A stretch of 64,000 bases of DNA from Dictyophora rubrovolvata (taxonomy: Eukaryota; Basidiomycota; Agaricomycetes; Phallales; Phallaceae), in assembly GCA_029959195.1 (NCBI GenBank), contig CP114120.1:2232001-2296000 (forward strand), read 5' to 3'. The notes under the pieces were generated by a model. The model searched no databases and was not told the DNA's origin. It saw only the letters and a program-made list of their open reading frames with translations. Shown here piece after piece: positions 1-9,903 of this stretch. Position 1 is the first letter of the stretch. Each line of letters opens with the position of its first letter. Made by a program: the position numbers and the translations under genes.

Positions 1-1196
1 CTTGCTCAGCGCTTGTTGACGATTCAAGATGGGAATGATGACAGAGAGGTATTGATCATGTTCGTTTGTGTTTATGTCATTTTTTTGACATCACCAACCT
101 TGAAGAGAAAAAATATTGAAATTCTGAAATTACGTTTTGGAGATGCAGCGTTACAAGTTTGCGAAGTGATGTTACGGGATATGAGCGATTCTAGAAGAAT
201 TGATCAGCATATTCAGTCTCGACATCAGGTCTGGATCCCCTTTTTTTTCTCATTTCTTGTACTGCAATTAATATGGCTCATTAGTCTACCATTCATCCCA
301 CTATTATCTCCGCAAACTTTTGGCCATCGCTCCAAACTAATACTCTAAAAATGCCTGGTCAATTTAAGAAGTACGACAATTATTTGAAATATATAAATTG
401 GTTCTCACAGCCTACCCCACTAGATTACAAGAAGACTATTCCAGGGAATTTGAGATTTTTAAGCCAGACAAGCAACTTCGCTGGTTGTCCCACCTTGGCT
501 CGGTACATTTGGAAATCGAATTGCAGGACCGTAAGATAGAAACAGAGGCGACTCCTCTGGAGGCAGCTATTCTTGAACTATTCTCTGAAAAAGGTAATTA
601 ACTTGATTTTCGAAGGTCAGAAAGCTAATTGTTTTTTAGATGTTTGGACTGTGGACGAACTCTTGCCACAGTTAGGATCCATTGACCACGCGCCTACTGT
701 GAAAGCCTTGAATGTCTGGATTGATAAGGGTGTGTTAATTGAAGAGCCTGAGACACAATATCGTCTTTTAGAGATTTCTCGGGAGAAAACTCGTGAACCG
801 GTTCAGCGTATGGGTACGGTTTTAGATGCTTGTTTTTTTTTAAAAAATTTCAATTGACAACCTCTCCCTTTAGAAGAGGAAGAAGGTCTCGATATTCTCA
901 TTTTGCAACAGCAGCAGGCTGAACAAATGCGTGTACACTGGAAGGTGAATATTGAATTTTACTCCACCCTGTGTCATCTGTTAATTTCGAAACGTTCATA
1001 GTTTATTCGAGGCATGCTCACAAATGTTGGGACCTTGCCCTTGGACAGAATTAATAGCATGCTTAGATTTGTCCCCGGATATGATCGTACACCGGAACAG
1101 TTGTTTCTATATTTGGAGAGTGCCAAAAGGGAAGGCCTTGTTACTGTGAGAAATGGTTTGTGGAGTTTGACTCCCGCGGGGAGGGCTTCCGGTTGA
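1..1196 (+). CDS. APC2: APC2, anaphase-promoting complex cullin subunit (3' part)
   Basis: The gene enters from the left edge; only the C-terminal cullin-homology region is here. APC2 with the RING subunit APC11 forms the catalytic core of the APC/C ubiquitin ligase that drives mitotic exit. Exons by frame: 1-48, 106-228, 285-370, 424-593, 640-807, 874-944, 1002-1196. The sequence shows the cullin stretch EILKLRFGDAALQVCEVML, then GQFKKLQEDYSREFEIFKPD, LRWLSHLGSV and TPLEAAILELFS. It ends in the winged-helix tail typical of APC2 (GMLTNVGTLPLDRI, then FVPGYDRTPEQLFLYL, stop TGA at 1194-1196). In the exon at 424, the acceptor CTAG just before 424 gives the family match; an upstream CACAG does not keep frame. 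All exon phases agree. Family assignment is strong; the N-terminus is outside the window. Confidence 0.93.
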
Positions 1197-1325
1197 GTTT
1201 TATTACTGCATAATACATGTATCAATTGTATCATACGCTGCATCATGAACAATGTATTTTAATACAGACAACTTATTGTTTGCTAGATTTTGAATACGAA
1301 TATAAAAAAAACGATGAGCTTTAAA

Positions 1326-2051
1326 TCAAGGTACAAGTATTTGTTCCACCCAAATATTATCTGCGACGAGACTCCAGGCGGTTCGCCTATTGGGATAGAT
1401 ACCGAGCTCAACCAGATCTACGTGAACAGGATCAAGTACAACAACGGCAAAATTCCTCAACGCCTCATCCACGTTCTTCTTGTCTTCTCCCTTGGCTTCA
1501 TGGCGTTTTGGTAATTTCTGAGGCCATGAGTTGGCTTCATCGTAACTCTCCATTTGAGTACCTGGAGGTGGGCGAACAAACGAAGCACGAAGGTAAGAGG
1601 AGAGAGAATCATATGCGTTCAAACGATATTCTTCCCAATCGAATTCTCGATTCCCAGATAGAATTTCGGAAGGAAATGACTTCCGCCATGGGTGATTTGG
1701 ATGGGGAAGAAGATACGTCTTTGCGGTGATACGGAATTGTGTTTGGGGTTCTGAAAACCAGAAGGTCGCTTCGCTAGTATTATTAGAAATTAGTTGAGAT
1801 GCTTTAGGACTTCTTATATCTGTGGTAGTTATCAAGAGTTGTTTTGTAGGCGCGGTAGTCAGGATTTGGCGGTGGATTACGGAGCGTGCTCGAGGTGATG
1901 GTGATCCGTTCGTGTCTCCTTCGACGGTTGCTAATGTGTAGCCTGATTTGGTCTAGTCAAATAATATCGATTTTCCTGTATAAGACTCACTAGGTGCTTT
2001 GTTCGCACCCATGTTTTCTGTCAGTAATCGCAGCCAACGTGGTGGAGGCAT
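1326..2051 (-). CDS. Alr4036-family pyridoxamine-phosphate-oxidase-like FMN-binding protein
   Basis: Two exons on the minus strand: 2051-1991 and 1942-1326, with a 48-nt intron (GTGAGT...CAG). The joined protein is 225 residues, close to the usual size of fungal members. It starts MPPPRWLRLL. The second exon opens with YTLATVEGDTNGSPSPRARS, matching the family pattern of substrate-binding strand and Arg-rich turn. It ends with VVVLDPVHVDLVELGIYP, then NRRT and WVEQILVP, which is very characteristic of the Alr4036/Pyridox_oxase_2 group. These proteins bind FMN; the physiological substrate is generally unknown, so vitamin B6 oxidation should not be assumed. The gene lies 113 bp beyond the stop of AKR-1 on the same strand. 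A perfect CRE-like palindrome (2087-2100) sits about 40 bp upstream of the start. Confidence 0.82.
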
Positions 2052-2086
2052 AGTAGCAACAGACAAGGATAATGATTAATCCAGGG

Positions 2087-2100
2087 ATGTGACGTCACAT
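2087..2100. promoter_or_regulatory. CRE-like palindrome ATGTGACGTCACAT upstream of the FMN-binding protein gene
   Basis: A perfect 14-bp palindrome contains the CRE/ATF core TGACGTCA at 2090-2097. It lies 36 bp before the ATG at 2051 (minus strand) and in the short gap after the AKR-1 stop. bZIP factors of the ATF/CREB type bind this core in fungi. A regulatory role here is inferred from position and sequence only. Confidence 0.45.
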
Positions 2101-2164
2101 GAATCCCGTTGGATATAAATACCAGGGTTTATTTATGAAAACGTTTATCTAATTCAACTGAATT

Positions 2165-3607
2165 CTACAATTTCTGAGCAGGCTGTGCGGGCATCTTTTC
2201 CCATTTGTCAATAGCACCAATACTCTTGAAGAACATGGGAAGAGATGAGCCATCACCCTATTTATAGTTTTATATCAATTGACTTTTTTCAACGAAGTTT
2301 TGCTGCAGGAAATGGAATGCTTACGATGACATTCTGGGGAAATCCAATGTCGAAAGGAACAACAGATTCCAGTGACTTTATATGTTCCGGGGTTAACTTG
2401 ATATCTAATGCTTCGATGTTAGAGTGCAGATGCTCCACTTTCCTACCCCCGATGACGGGGAACACATATGGGGCTTTCTGATGGGTAAAAAATCATTATG
2501 CATGCAGGCTTAGCTTTCGTTTTCTGTGTACTCACATGCATAACATAGGCAATAGCTACTGCGGTGATGTTTTTCACTCCCACTTCGGCAGCTATTTCCT
2601 CAAGTTTCTTGGAAACTTTACATTCATTTTCATCCCTTTCCCAGCCTGGCCGAAATATAGGCACATTACGGCCATTTTCCCCAGATTCTTTACGACGCTG
2701 CTCTTCCTTATCTGTACGGAAACGGCCTTCTGCTAAAACTCCGAATGGAGCGAGAGCAAGTCCTTCGGCCTGAGCCATAGGAATGATATCTCGTTCAAAG
2801 CTTCGTTCCAATATGTTCCAGCGGCCCTGGTAAATGCAGAATGGAGTCTTTCCGTGAAACTTGGCCCACTGGTTAGCTTTCACGACTACCCAGGCAGGTG
2901 TGTCCTAAGAAGAAATATGAGTTTGGCCGCATATAGAATAAAAGGCGATGCATACAGAGATTCCCTGAGAGCAGTTGTCAGTATTATTATCAAGGTGGGT
3001 CAGAGAAAGGGAGTATCGTACCAAGTAAAGAACCTTTCCGGCGACGACGAGACTGTGCAAATTATTCATAACCTCTTCGATAGAACTATCCCAAGACCAC
3101 CCTAGATAATCTCATTCAAATGAATGGAAAAGTGAGTTCTGAAAAGCACTTACAGTGTACATATAATATGTCGATGTACGTGGTTCTGAGCCTTTTGAGA
3201 CTTTGATCTACGGCGAGATGAAGGGATTTATGACTATTGCTAAAGTAATTGACTTTGACTGCAATCGAAGAATCACTTGGTCGCGAGGGAGAAGAATACT
3301 TGGTTGCAATGACCATCTGATCACGTATGCCTCGTTTCTGCATCCATTCACCGATGAATTCCTCGGAAGTTCCCTCTTGATACTCGCAGGACGTGTCAAT
3401 AAAATTGCCTCCTGCATCATAATAGGCATCAAGCAGTTTGAACGACGTCTCTTTAGTCATATGGCCCATCCCTAGTTTGTCCCATTTATCTCCAATGCTG
3501 GCTCCCCCCAATTGTATAGGGGAGACATACACACCGGCATTAGGTGATAAAACACGATAGCGGCCAAGTTTAGTGGGAGGAACTGGTGGTTGACCAAATT
3601 GAGCCAT
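2165..3607 (-). CDS. Aldo/keto reductase (norsolorinic acid reductase / aryl-alcohol dehydrogenase type), AKR-1
   Basis: NAD(P)H-dependent oxidoreductase of the AKR superfamily, 385 residues in six exons: 3607-3154, 3101-3022, 2964-2956, 2904-2536, 2477-2325, 2257-2165. The tetrad is visible: Asp71 and Tyr76 ([10 protein letters not shown]), Lys103 (MVIATKYSS) and His151 (IDILYVHW). Exon 2 carries the [10 protein letters not shown] motif. Later exons hold [20 protein letters not shown] and [14 protein letters not shown], a cofactor-binding region. Exon 3 is only 9 nt (Gly-Ile-Ser) and is required for the family sequence YLGISDTPAW; the same exon exists in AKR-2. A TATA-like element (TATAAATA on the minus strand, 3653-3660) lies about 50 bp upstream. 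Substrate cannot be read from sequence. In fungi such genes serve aryl-alcohol metabolism or secondary-metabolite reduction; no biosynthetic cluster is visible here. Confidence 0.9.
2956..2964 (-). other. 9-nt micro-exon of AKR-1 (Gly-Ile-Ser)
   Basis: Read on the minus strand: CAG acceptor, then GGAATCTCT, then GTATGC donor. It keeps frame between exon 2, ending YL, and exon 4, starting DTPAW, to restore the conserved LGISDTPAW. The paralogue has the equivalent exon at 36092-36100. Confidence 0.8.
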
Positions 3608-3652
3608 GAGAGAGAGAGTTATTTCTTTAAAACGTACTGTCGCTGGCACAAG

Positions 3653-3660
3653 TATTTATA
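3653..3660 (-). promoter_or_regulatory. TATA-like box of AKR-1
   Basis: TATAAATA on the minus strand, about 46-53 bp upstream of the ATG at 3607. AKR-2 has TATAAAG at almost the same distance from its own ATG, which supports it as a retained core promoter. Confidence 0.45.
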
Positions 3661-3689
3661 TGGAAGACGCACTGTATATTCCATATATT

Positions 3690-4036
3690 TGGTGTCTTGC
3701 AGCAGGGCCGATTTCTCCATCCAACGGCATAATATTTGACACAGAAGCAAAGCCGAGGGACGCGCAAGCAGTTCACAACGTTGAGCGATCCATAAGCGCG
3801 ACAGAAAACGAAGTTGTGTGTTGGTATCTTGCAGCACGGCCGATCGTCCATCCAATTATATATCAAAGTCACAACGTCAGGCGACATCCACACGATAAAT
3901 ATGGCAAAATCATTGATACGGAAGCAAAGCCGAGGGACACGGAAGTAATTCGCAAGATTCAAGAGCGACATCCAGACGACAAACATGGCCAAACCTTTGA
4001 TGCAGAAGCCTTCTAGTCCAAGCCGAGGGACACGCA
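3690..4036. repeat. Diverged repeat block upstream of AKR-1
   Basis: The 15-mer AAGCCGAGGGACRCG occurs three times (3750-3764, 3927-3941, 4020-4034), each inside a longer related context. A second shared element, cttgcagca-ggccgat-tccatccaa, occurs near 3702 and 3833. A third, GCGACATCCA-ACGA with following ATGGC, occurs twice near 3882 and 3967. Spacing between 15-mer copies is 177 and 93 bp, so units are irregular and decayed. The block starts right behind the AKR-1 promoter. Open frames crossing it in both directions look like chance products of the repeats. Confidence 0.7.
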
Positions 4037-4669
4037 CGTCGCGAGCGAGTCGGTGCCGTCCGATGAGTCGGCCTTAGGTGTAATTATTGCAAAATAGCCA
4101 TGGGATTTTGAATCGAGAGTTAAAGATAGCTAATAAATACCTTACTCTCATGCTAGTTGAAACTGCCAAAAATAACGTTGAAAATGACCGTGCGTGTGAC
4201 CAGGACAGCTCCCAACTAACATCCTTTCATTACCCGGATTCAACGCTGTTTGTCTTTGCTCTGGTTTGTAGTACATACTCTTGACATCGACGACCATTCC
4301 TATAACAAGCTCAAGTCAACAATGCAGTGAGCTTTCGTGAGATAGTAACATTGCTTTGCTTTAGTTTGTACAAAGATAAGCCCCCCGAATCAATTCAAGA
4401 GTAATTTCCTGACGTACTATAAGGGTCGTCGTGGCACTAAAGGCATACATAATACCCCCATTCCACACTGGGCGGTTCCTGACCGCTGGATCCGAGTCCG
4501 GGTTTTGTACAAAACCAAGCATTCCCAGCCTGTTGACATTTCCGTATTCTAGAAAATCTTCTTCAATTCTTAAGATGCTGTATTAATAAAGTGGCTTGAA
4601 AATATTACTCAATTGAACGGCATTGGTCTATGACATGTTCTGAAGACTTCTTACTCTACTTGAACCATT
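4037..4669. other. Intergenic, no gene seen
   Basis: AT-rich non-coding sequence between the repeat block and the nucleoside-hydrolase-like remnant. Short open frames here lack codon structure, splice logic or family resemblance. Nothing further is supported. Confidence 0.6.
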
Positions 4670-5640
4670 TTCCCGACATATACCGGCCGGAAAGTTATCG
4701 ACGATTCAGAAGACCAGTCTTTTATCACATTGTGAAACGCTGGCAAGTCCATTCCTAAGTATGACAAGAACGTAACATCAGCATCGCAGACGGGTACGTG
4801 ATAGAACGCACCCTTAAACCACCTAAATCATACCCGGTAAGAGCGTAGTTGGAACTTCCGTTTTCTTTCCTCGAACGATCTCTTTCATTCCCGGGGGATA
4901 CAAAAGGTCGTTGGGATTTGTCAAGAAACCAATCGCAATAATAACGACACTGTTATCTTCAGCTTTAGATAACACCTAGAGGGGAGACTCGAGCACGGAA
5001 ATTTTGGGGAAGCTGATCCGGGTTTGAAAGTTTAGATGTATCCAGGAAAGGCGGAAGTGACTCGTGGTTCCCTTAGTGCGTTTATGATATGCTCCGTTTA
5101 CAATGGGGATAATATCAGCAGTATCATGGGAAGGGAATAGTTACTAGTGACGCTTAATATTATTTGAAATACGTAAAGAGTTAAGTGGGGTTACTAACCG
5201 GAAACAATGTTTAGGATGCTAGCGTAGCCTATTGTTTGCAGTGTATTCGCCATGGCGATAGCTTCCGTTGAGAGGCGAATACGAACTAATGAAGGGCAAA
5301 AATCAGTGCCGATATGACGTTACTTTGTTTCATTTCAAAGTAAGAATTAATCAATAAAAAGGCAAACATACTCAGGGGGGGTTCAAATATAAGCCAGACA
5401 ATGCTCTTGATGGAGGGAACCGACATAATTTTCACTTGCTTCACAAGAGGCCAACGGCTGTGAAACTCAGCATGAAGAGGGAGCAGGAGGTGGCGAGACG
5501 CGTGTCGCGGAGTATGCATTTTATCCTGCTTTGTCCGACTTGTAGCGGCCGGGTATCTCAGAGACATCCAGAAGTAGTCTGTAGTTGTCGACATGGTTTT
5601 GGGATAAACGACAAGAGAGTGGAAATATGTCATACGATCT
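4670..5640 (-). pseudogene. Probable nucleoside hydrolase remnant
   Basis: On the minus strand around 4975-4917 a frame reads VLSKAEDNSVVIIAIGFLTN, which closely resembles the strand-turn region of fungal inosine/uridine-preferring nucleoside hydrolases (family pattern like KVLSEAKDGSVTIVSIGFF-N). Upstream short open stretches such as EAIAMANTLQTIGYASILN (about 5272-5210) and DIIPIVNGAY (about 5117) could be eroded neighbours. Downstream another open stretch runs to a stop near 4667. I could not join these into a continuous exon set: frames are interrupted, and the catalytic DTD-x2-DD motif expected near the N-terminus is not seen. The assignment rests mostly on one 20-residue segment. Confidence 0.35.
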
Positions 5641-8600
5641 AAGCTCTCGGAGCAGAACTTGCCAAAGGACCTTTTGTGATGGTGTATCTTTTCGAATTTA
5701 TCTGCTTAATTTTCATGCAGTCCATGAATATGAGACATTTCTTTGAAGTGAGTTTGAGTTGAATGCGTTGAGAACGTCTTGTTGGTTTGTCGTAATCAGC
5801 TGGGCGAATGATTGGGTTGGAGACGAACGCGGAACGACGACGTCACGCCCATTACCGCGCCGCATCCTACGAAACGCGTCACCTCTTCGTCTTCTGTCCG
5901 ACTACTAAGTACTTAAAGAGAGGTAAGTTATCATATTAGATTGCAGTCATATATTCAATTACATATCTGTAGACTAAATTACTTGCAGGTAATATAGTCG
6001 TCTGTCCGACTGCTTAGTAGTAGGAGAGATACTTACTAGAGTAATTCTAGTACAGCGCAAACACCAAAGACTAACAACTATTTAAACAGGGCTCTCTGTT
6101 AGGATCGCGTTATACTGCAAGACCTTGAGGTATTACTGGCCAATTTTTTTTCTACGACTGAGTCGAGCCACCTTATAGTTATGTCGGGGGTTGATGGCTA
6201 CCGGCATAAAAGTTAACCCATTTAGCTCACGTTTTAACTCGTTTGTGAGTAACGTTTTCAGTTATCTATTAAAAGAATTGATGTTCAAGTCGACCGCATG
6301 TTAGGTAACGCAAAGCCACGAACTCACGCCGCTGGCGATGTCCCGGCTCTCGGACCTCAGGTCACCACTAACACACTGTGCTAATCGACGTTAAATTTCT
6401 GGCTGAAAGATGTTGGAAAAGTTTTTTTCTAAAAATATAAAATCGGAGAAAGGTTGGTCCTGCGCAAGTCTCGGAGTGCTAGTATTTTTTTCAGACAGAT
6501 GCTGCGGATCTGCGTTACATTCAAAAAAAATTATCTTTCGAGCCAGTCATCTGTGAGTCCTAATTTTCAGCAAACCAATGGTGATTGCAACGGCGAGTGT
6601 GCACTGTGCACTGTTCAGCGTTTTCCGCCCAGGGCTTCACGTGTTTTCGGGCTAAAATGGCATAGAACTTTCTCGATACAACTCGTCCTGCAGCTAGGTG
6701 AGCTTTTCCCTGGAACGTGGATAAAGCCTAGACTCGCTGAGTCACATGGAACAACCCTAGAAGAAAATCAACTTCCAGCAAATGATTCAAATGGCGTTTG
6801 ATGGTGAGGCTCGGAGCGACTTCTATCAATTCACTGTTTTATTTTTTGAAGTTCGGTTTATTCCGACATGGAAATCGAAGTTCGAACGGCCACACGTTCT
6901 GGGGTGTGGGGTGTTCATTTTAGTATATATAGTGCATTCTGAATGGATCGACCAACTCCACACACACACACAATGTCATTGACATGGTATAATGACGCCA
7001 GAAAACGAGGCAGGAATCTGGCATCGAAGGCAAAAGCTGCGACCGTGGTAGAAATCTAATGATACCACGAGAGTCAGAGGACACAGGACACAAGACCGAT
7101 CTATCCGGTTAGACAAACTTTCAAAAGCACATTGAATTTACAAAAGAAAGGTACTGAGAATGCTATTAGAACTGGTTTCACGCCTTCCATAATAAGATAC
7201 GGTCTAGGCTTCTAAACCGTGCTGCCTGTAATGGTAATTATTTCACTCGTTTAGAAGGTCACATACCAAACTTAAAGCTTAAATCTCCCCCTTGCAAAAT
7301 GGAATCACACGGCGATATATCTATATATAAAGGGGGCCGGGGACTTAGGCGATGCTCTACATTTAAAGGGCCAGTGCTGAAGATTATTATGTATAATGCC
7401 GTAGGGTGCCAGGAACATAGCAGCGGGTTGTAAGGAGAAATCGAAAGTGGAAATTCAAACTTTAAGGTTTGTGGTTAGTAACGTGTCAGGCAATAAAAGG
7501 ATGAGCTTTTTGGCAGGCGCACCATCCACTGGCAATATTGCGATGGTTAGCCATGGCTGAAATTCAGCCTATCAAAGAAATTACTCGTTTAAAGTGGATT
7601 AGACCCTGGCTCTACTGGCTATAGATATTTCTCGGGGTATATTAATAGAAAAACAATAACCATCTAATCGTCCTACATATTCATATCCTACTCAAATACT
7701 TAAACTTGATGTTGAACAGGACACTATGCGGAGATATGGGGTGAACAATAATATAAATTGCAATCTCATTTATGTGACTATTGAGCCGCCTTGTGATGAT
7801 GATTGGCGAAAGAGAAGCACTAATTTCAATTAAGAAGACATATCAGCCGCCATCGTGGCTCTCGCATAACTGGGGCTTACCTTTATCAATGCCCAGACCT
7901 CATGATCAAGCTTATCGCCTCAACTGGAAAAATAAGATTGAGAATAATTCTTGGCTTCTTTTATTCAAGGAAGCTTTTGTCAGAGCCAGGCAACGCCAAA
8001 GGACGTCCGGTACCAGTAGTTAGAGGTCTCGGTTGACTCAGTCACCGGGCACCAGACCACAAGGTAAACTGTTCACTTCAGGTTATGTTATGGACTTATT
8101 GAACACGGAAGTGATCAGCAGCCTGATTTACACGTTTCTAGTGGGGATATGTGGTTTCAGTGTTTACGCGTTCGCGCCCGTGAGTCATGTTGCCTTGGAG
8201 TGATAGGGGAAGTAAATATTTGTCCTACATATATTAGAATACAAATTTGGCGTTCAATCACCGGAATCCATTGCGTGAAGGAGAAGATGCGGTACCAGGA
8301 CTTTATTTGCAAAAAAAAACACAGTGCGTTTACCTCCTTAGTATTTTTTGGGGTCTTTCAAGTGCGCGTCCAGCTACAAATTCCGGTGAAACCAATGGCC
8401 CGTTAATATCCGTGTATCGGGTGCGCATTGGGATCTCTGAAAGTTATGGTTTTTTGACGTGTGCGTGTATTGGATGTGCACTGGGATCTCTGAAATTATG
8501 GTTTTGGACGTGTGCGTGTAGCCTAATCGGCTAACAGGCAAAAATTTATGCGCAACACAAATGAAAAAGGAATCTTTGAAAGTATAACGATTCGCATTGC

Positions 8601-9903
8601 AGATAATATAATTTGTGAAATGAGGTTAATATTGTTACTAGGGAACTATCCATAAACATGCAAGTTCATGTCAGTCAATTTGGCCAAACGCGTGAAGTTG
8701 AATGTACGTACATGTACGCGCTCGTGAACTAATTGTGATGATCGGCAAGCAATTACATCGAGTTGCCACTATCGCACAAGTGAGAACAATAGCGATATGG
8801 GTGTAGGCTGAATTTTGCAGCGTACGCGCCTGTCCAAAGCCGGGTTTGCCTTCCTAAACGTGACGGGCGAACGGAATTGGTGGTAATTATATCACATCAG
8901 ATAAATGGACGTGCAATCAGCGGAGCGCACACGTCCAAATAGGATATAAATGGAAACCCCCGCGTCGCAACACCACCAACGTCATGAGCATTGGATCCAA
9001 GTTTTCCATTCCTTGATGCGAGGGAATTTGGAAGCATTCTGATTAAGCCTGGCGTTAGAGACTAGCCAATATGTATCGTGTGTTGGCTTGGTATTTCGAG
9101 CCAGAGCAGTGTCTTCCGAATCATAAGAACCATGTCATGCCATCTCTTATTCTTGGGGTCGTGGATGCACACTGGCAGTCATAAGGCATGTATTATGTAA
9201 TGGTATCCGCGTCACACCGTCACGCGAATTCTCGGATACAGCCGTGTTCTGTCACTGCTCCGTTTCGCTTCCGCTTCTTTCTTTGCTTTCCGCTGCTGTC
9301 TTTCCACACACACCAAAGTCAACAAATCGTGCTATTTATTTCAGATTTCCCAATCAAGGAAGTCCCCGTCTCTTCTCCTATTTTTGGATTTTACATTCAG
9401 TATCAATGATATCGCTTTTGCCCTGCAAGTCAACTCAAACAGCGGCCCTCGGTAGTATCAGCAATTCGCTCCAGTAAATCCTTTTGATCTGCAAACCTTG
9501 TTTTTTCCTTTTTTCGGAAAATTTGCAATATCTTCTTCCATTTTAGCGATTTCCGCTTAATACACTCCAAGCCTTGGATGATCTAATTTAATTATAATTT
9601 TTATTTATTTATATTCAAATCAATAAGTACATATATCAATGTGCCGCAGACTTCCACACTCTCCTTCTTACAATTAATCCGCTCTGCCTGCCTATTTTGT
9701 TTCTTTTGCTCTTCTGCTCTTCGTGCATCTGTATAAGGGTGTGTGTCTTGCCTTGCTTTTTTTCCCTCTCGATCAGGTTCTTAATACTCCCAGGCTCTTG
9801 CTCCTTCTCCGGATTCGTGAGACGTCAGCCTGGGCATTTCGCTGTTCAGCCGTCTTCCGACGTGCTTTAAAGGCAGAAATTCTCTTCAACAACCCCACGC
9901 TCA
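5641..9903. other. 4.3-kb gene-free intergenic region
   Basis: No open frame here resembles a protein family or can be extended by splicing. Visible items: a loosely duplicated segment (about 5888-5925 and 5998-6035, both containing TCTGTCCGACT and a TTAGTA/AAGTA-rich tail); a short CA run at 6961-6972; a tandem duplication at 8411-8514 listed separately; a 12-bp palindrome CGTACATGTACG at 8707-8718; and a pyrimidine-rich, AT-rich leader from about 9480 that probably includes the promoter and 5' UTR of the F-box gene. Confidence 0.6.
8411..8514. repeat. Tandem duplication, about 52-bp unit, two copies
   Basis: Copy 1 is 8411-8463 and copy 2 is 8464-8514, both beginning CGTGTAT and ending GACGTGTG. 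They share GGGATCTCTGAAA and TTATGGTTTT with a few substitutions and a short length difference in a T run. A partial third start (CGTGTA) follows. Open frames across it are repeat products. Confidence 0.85.

Noticed and set aside
3606-4037. Open frames of 136 codons on both strands over the repeat block
   Set aside because: Arise from the repeated units themselves, including similar peptide repeats in different frames.
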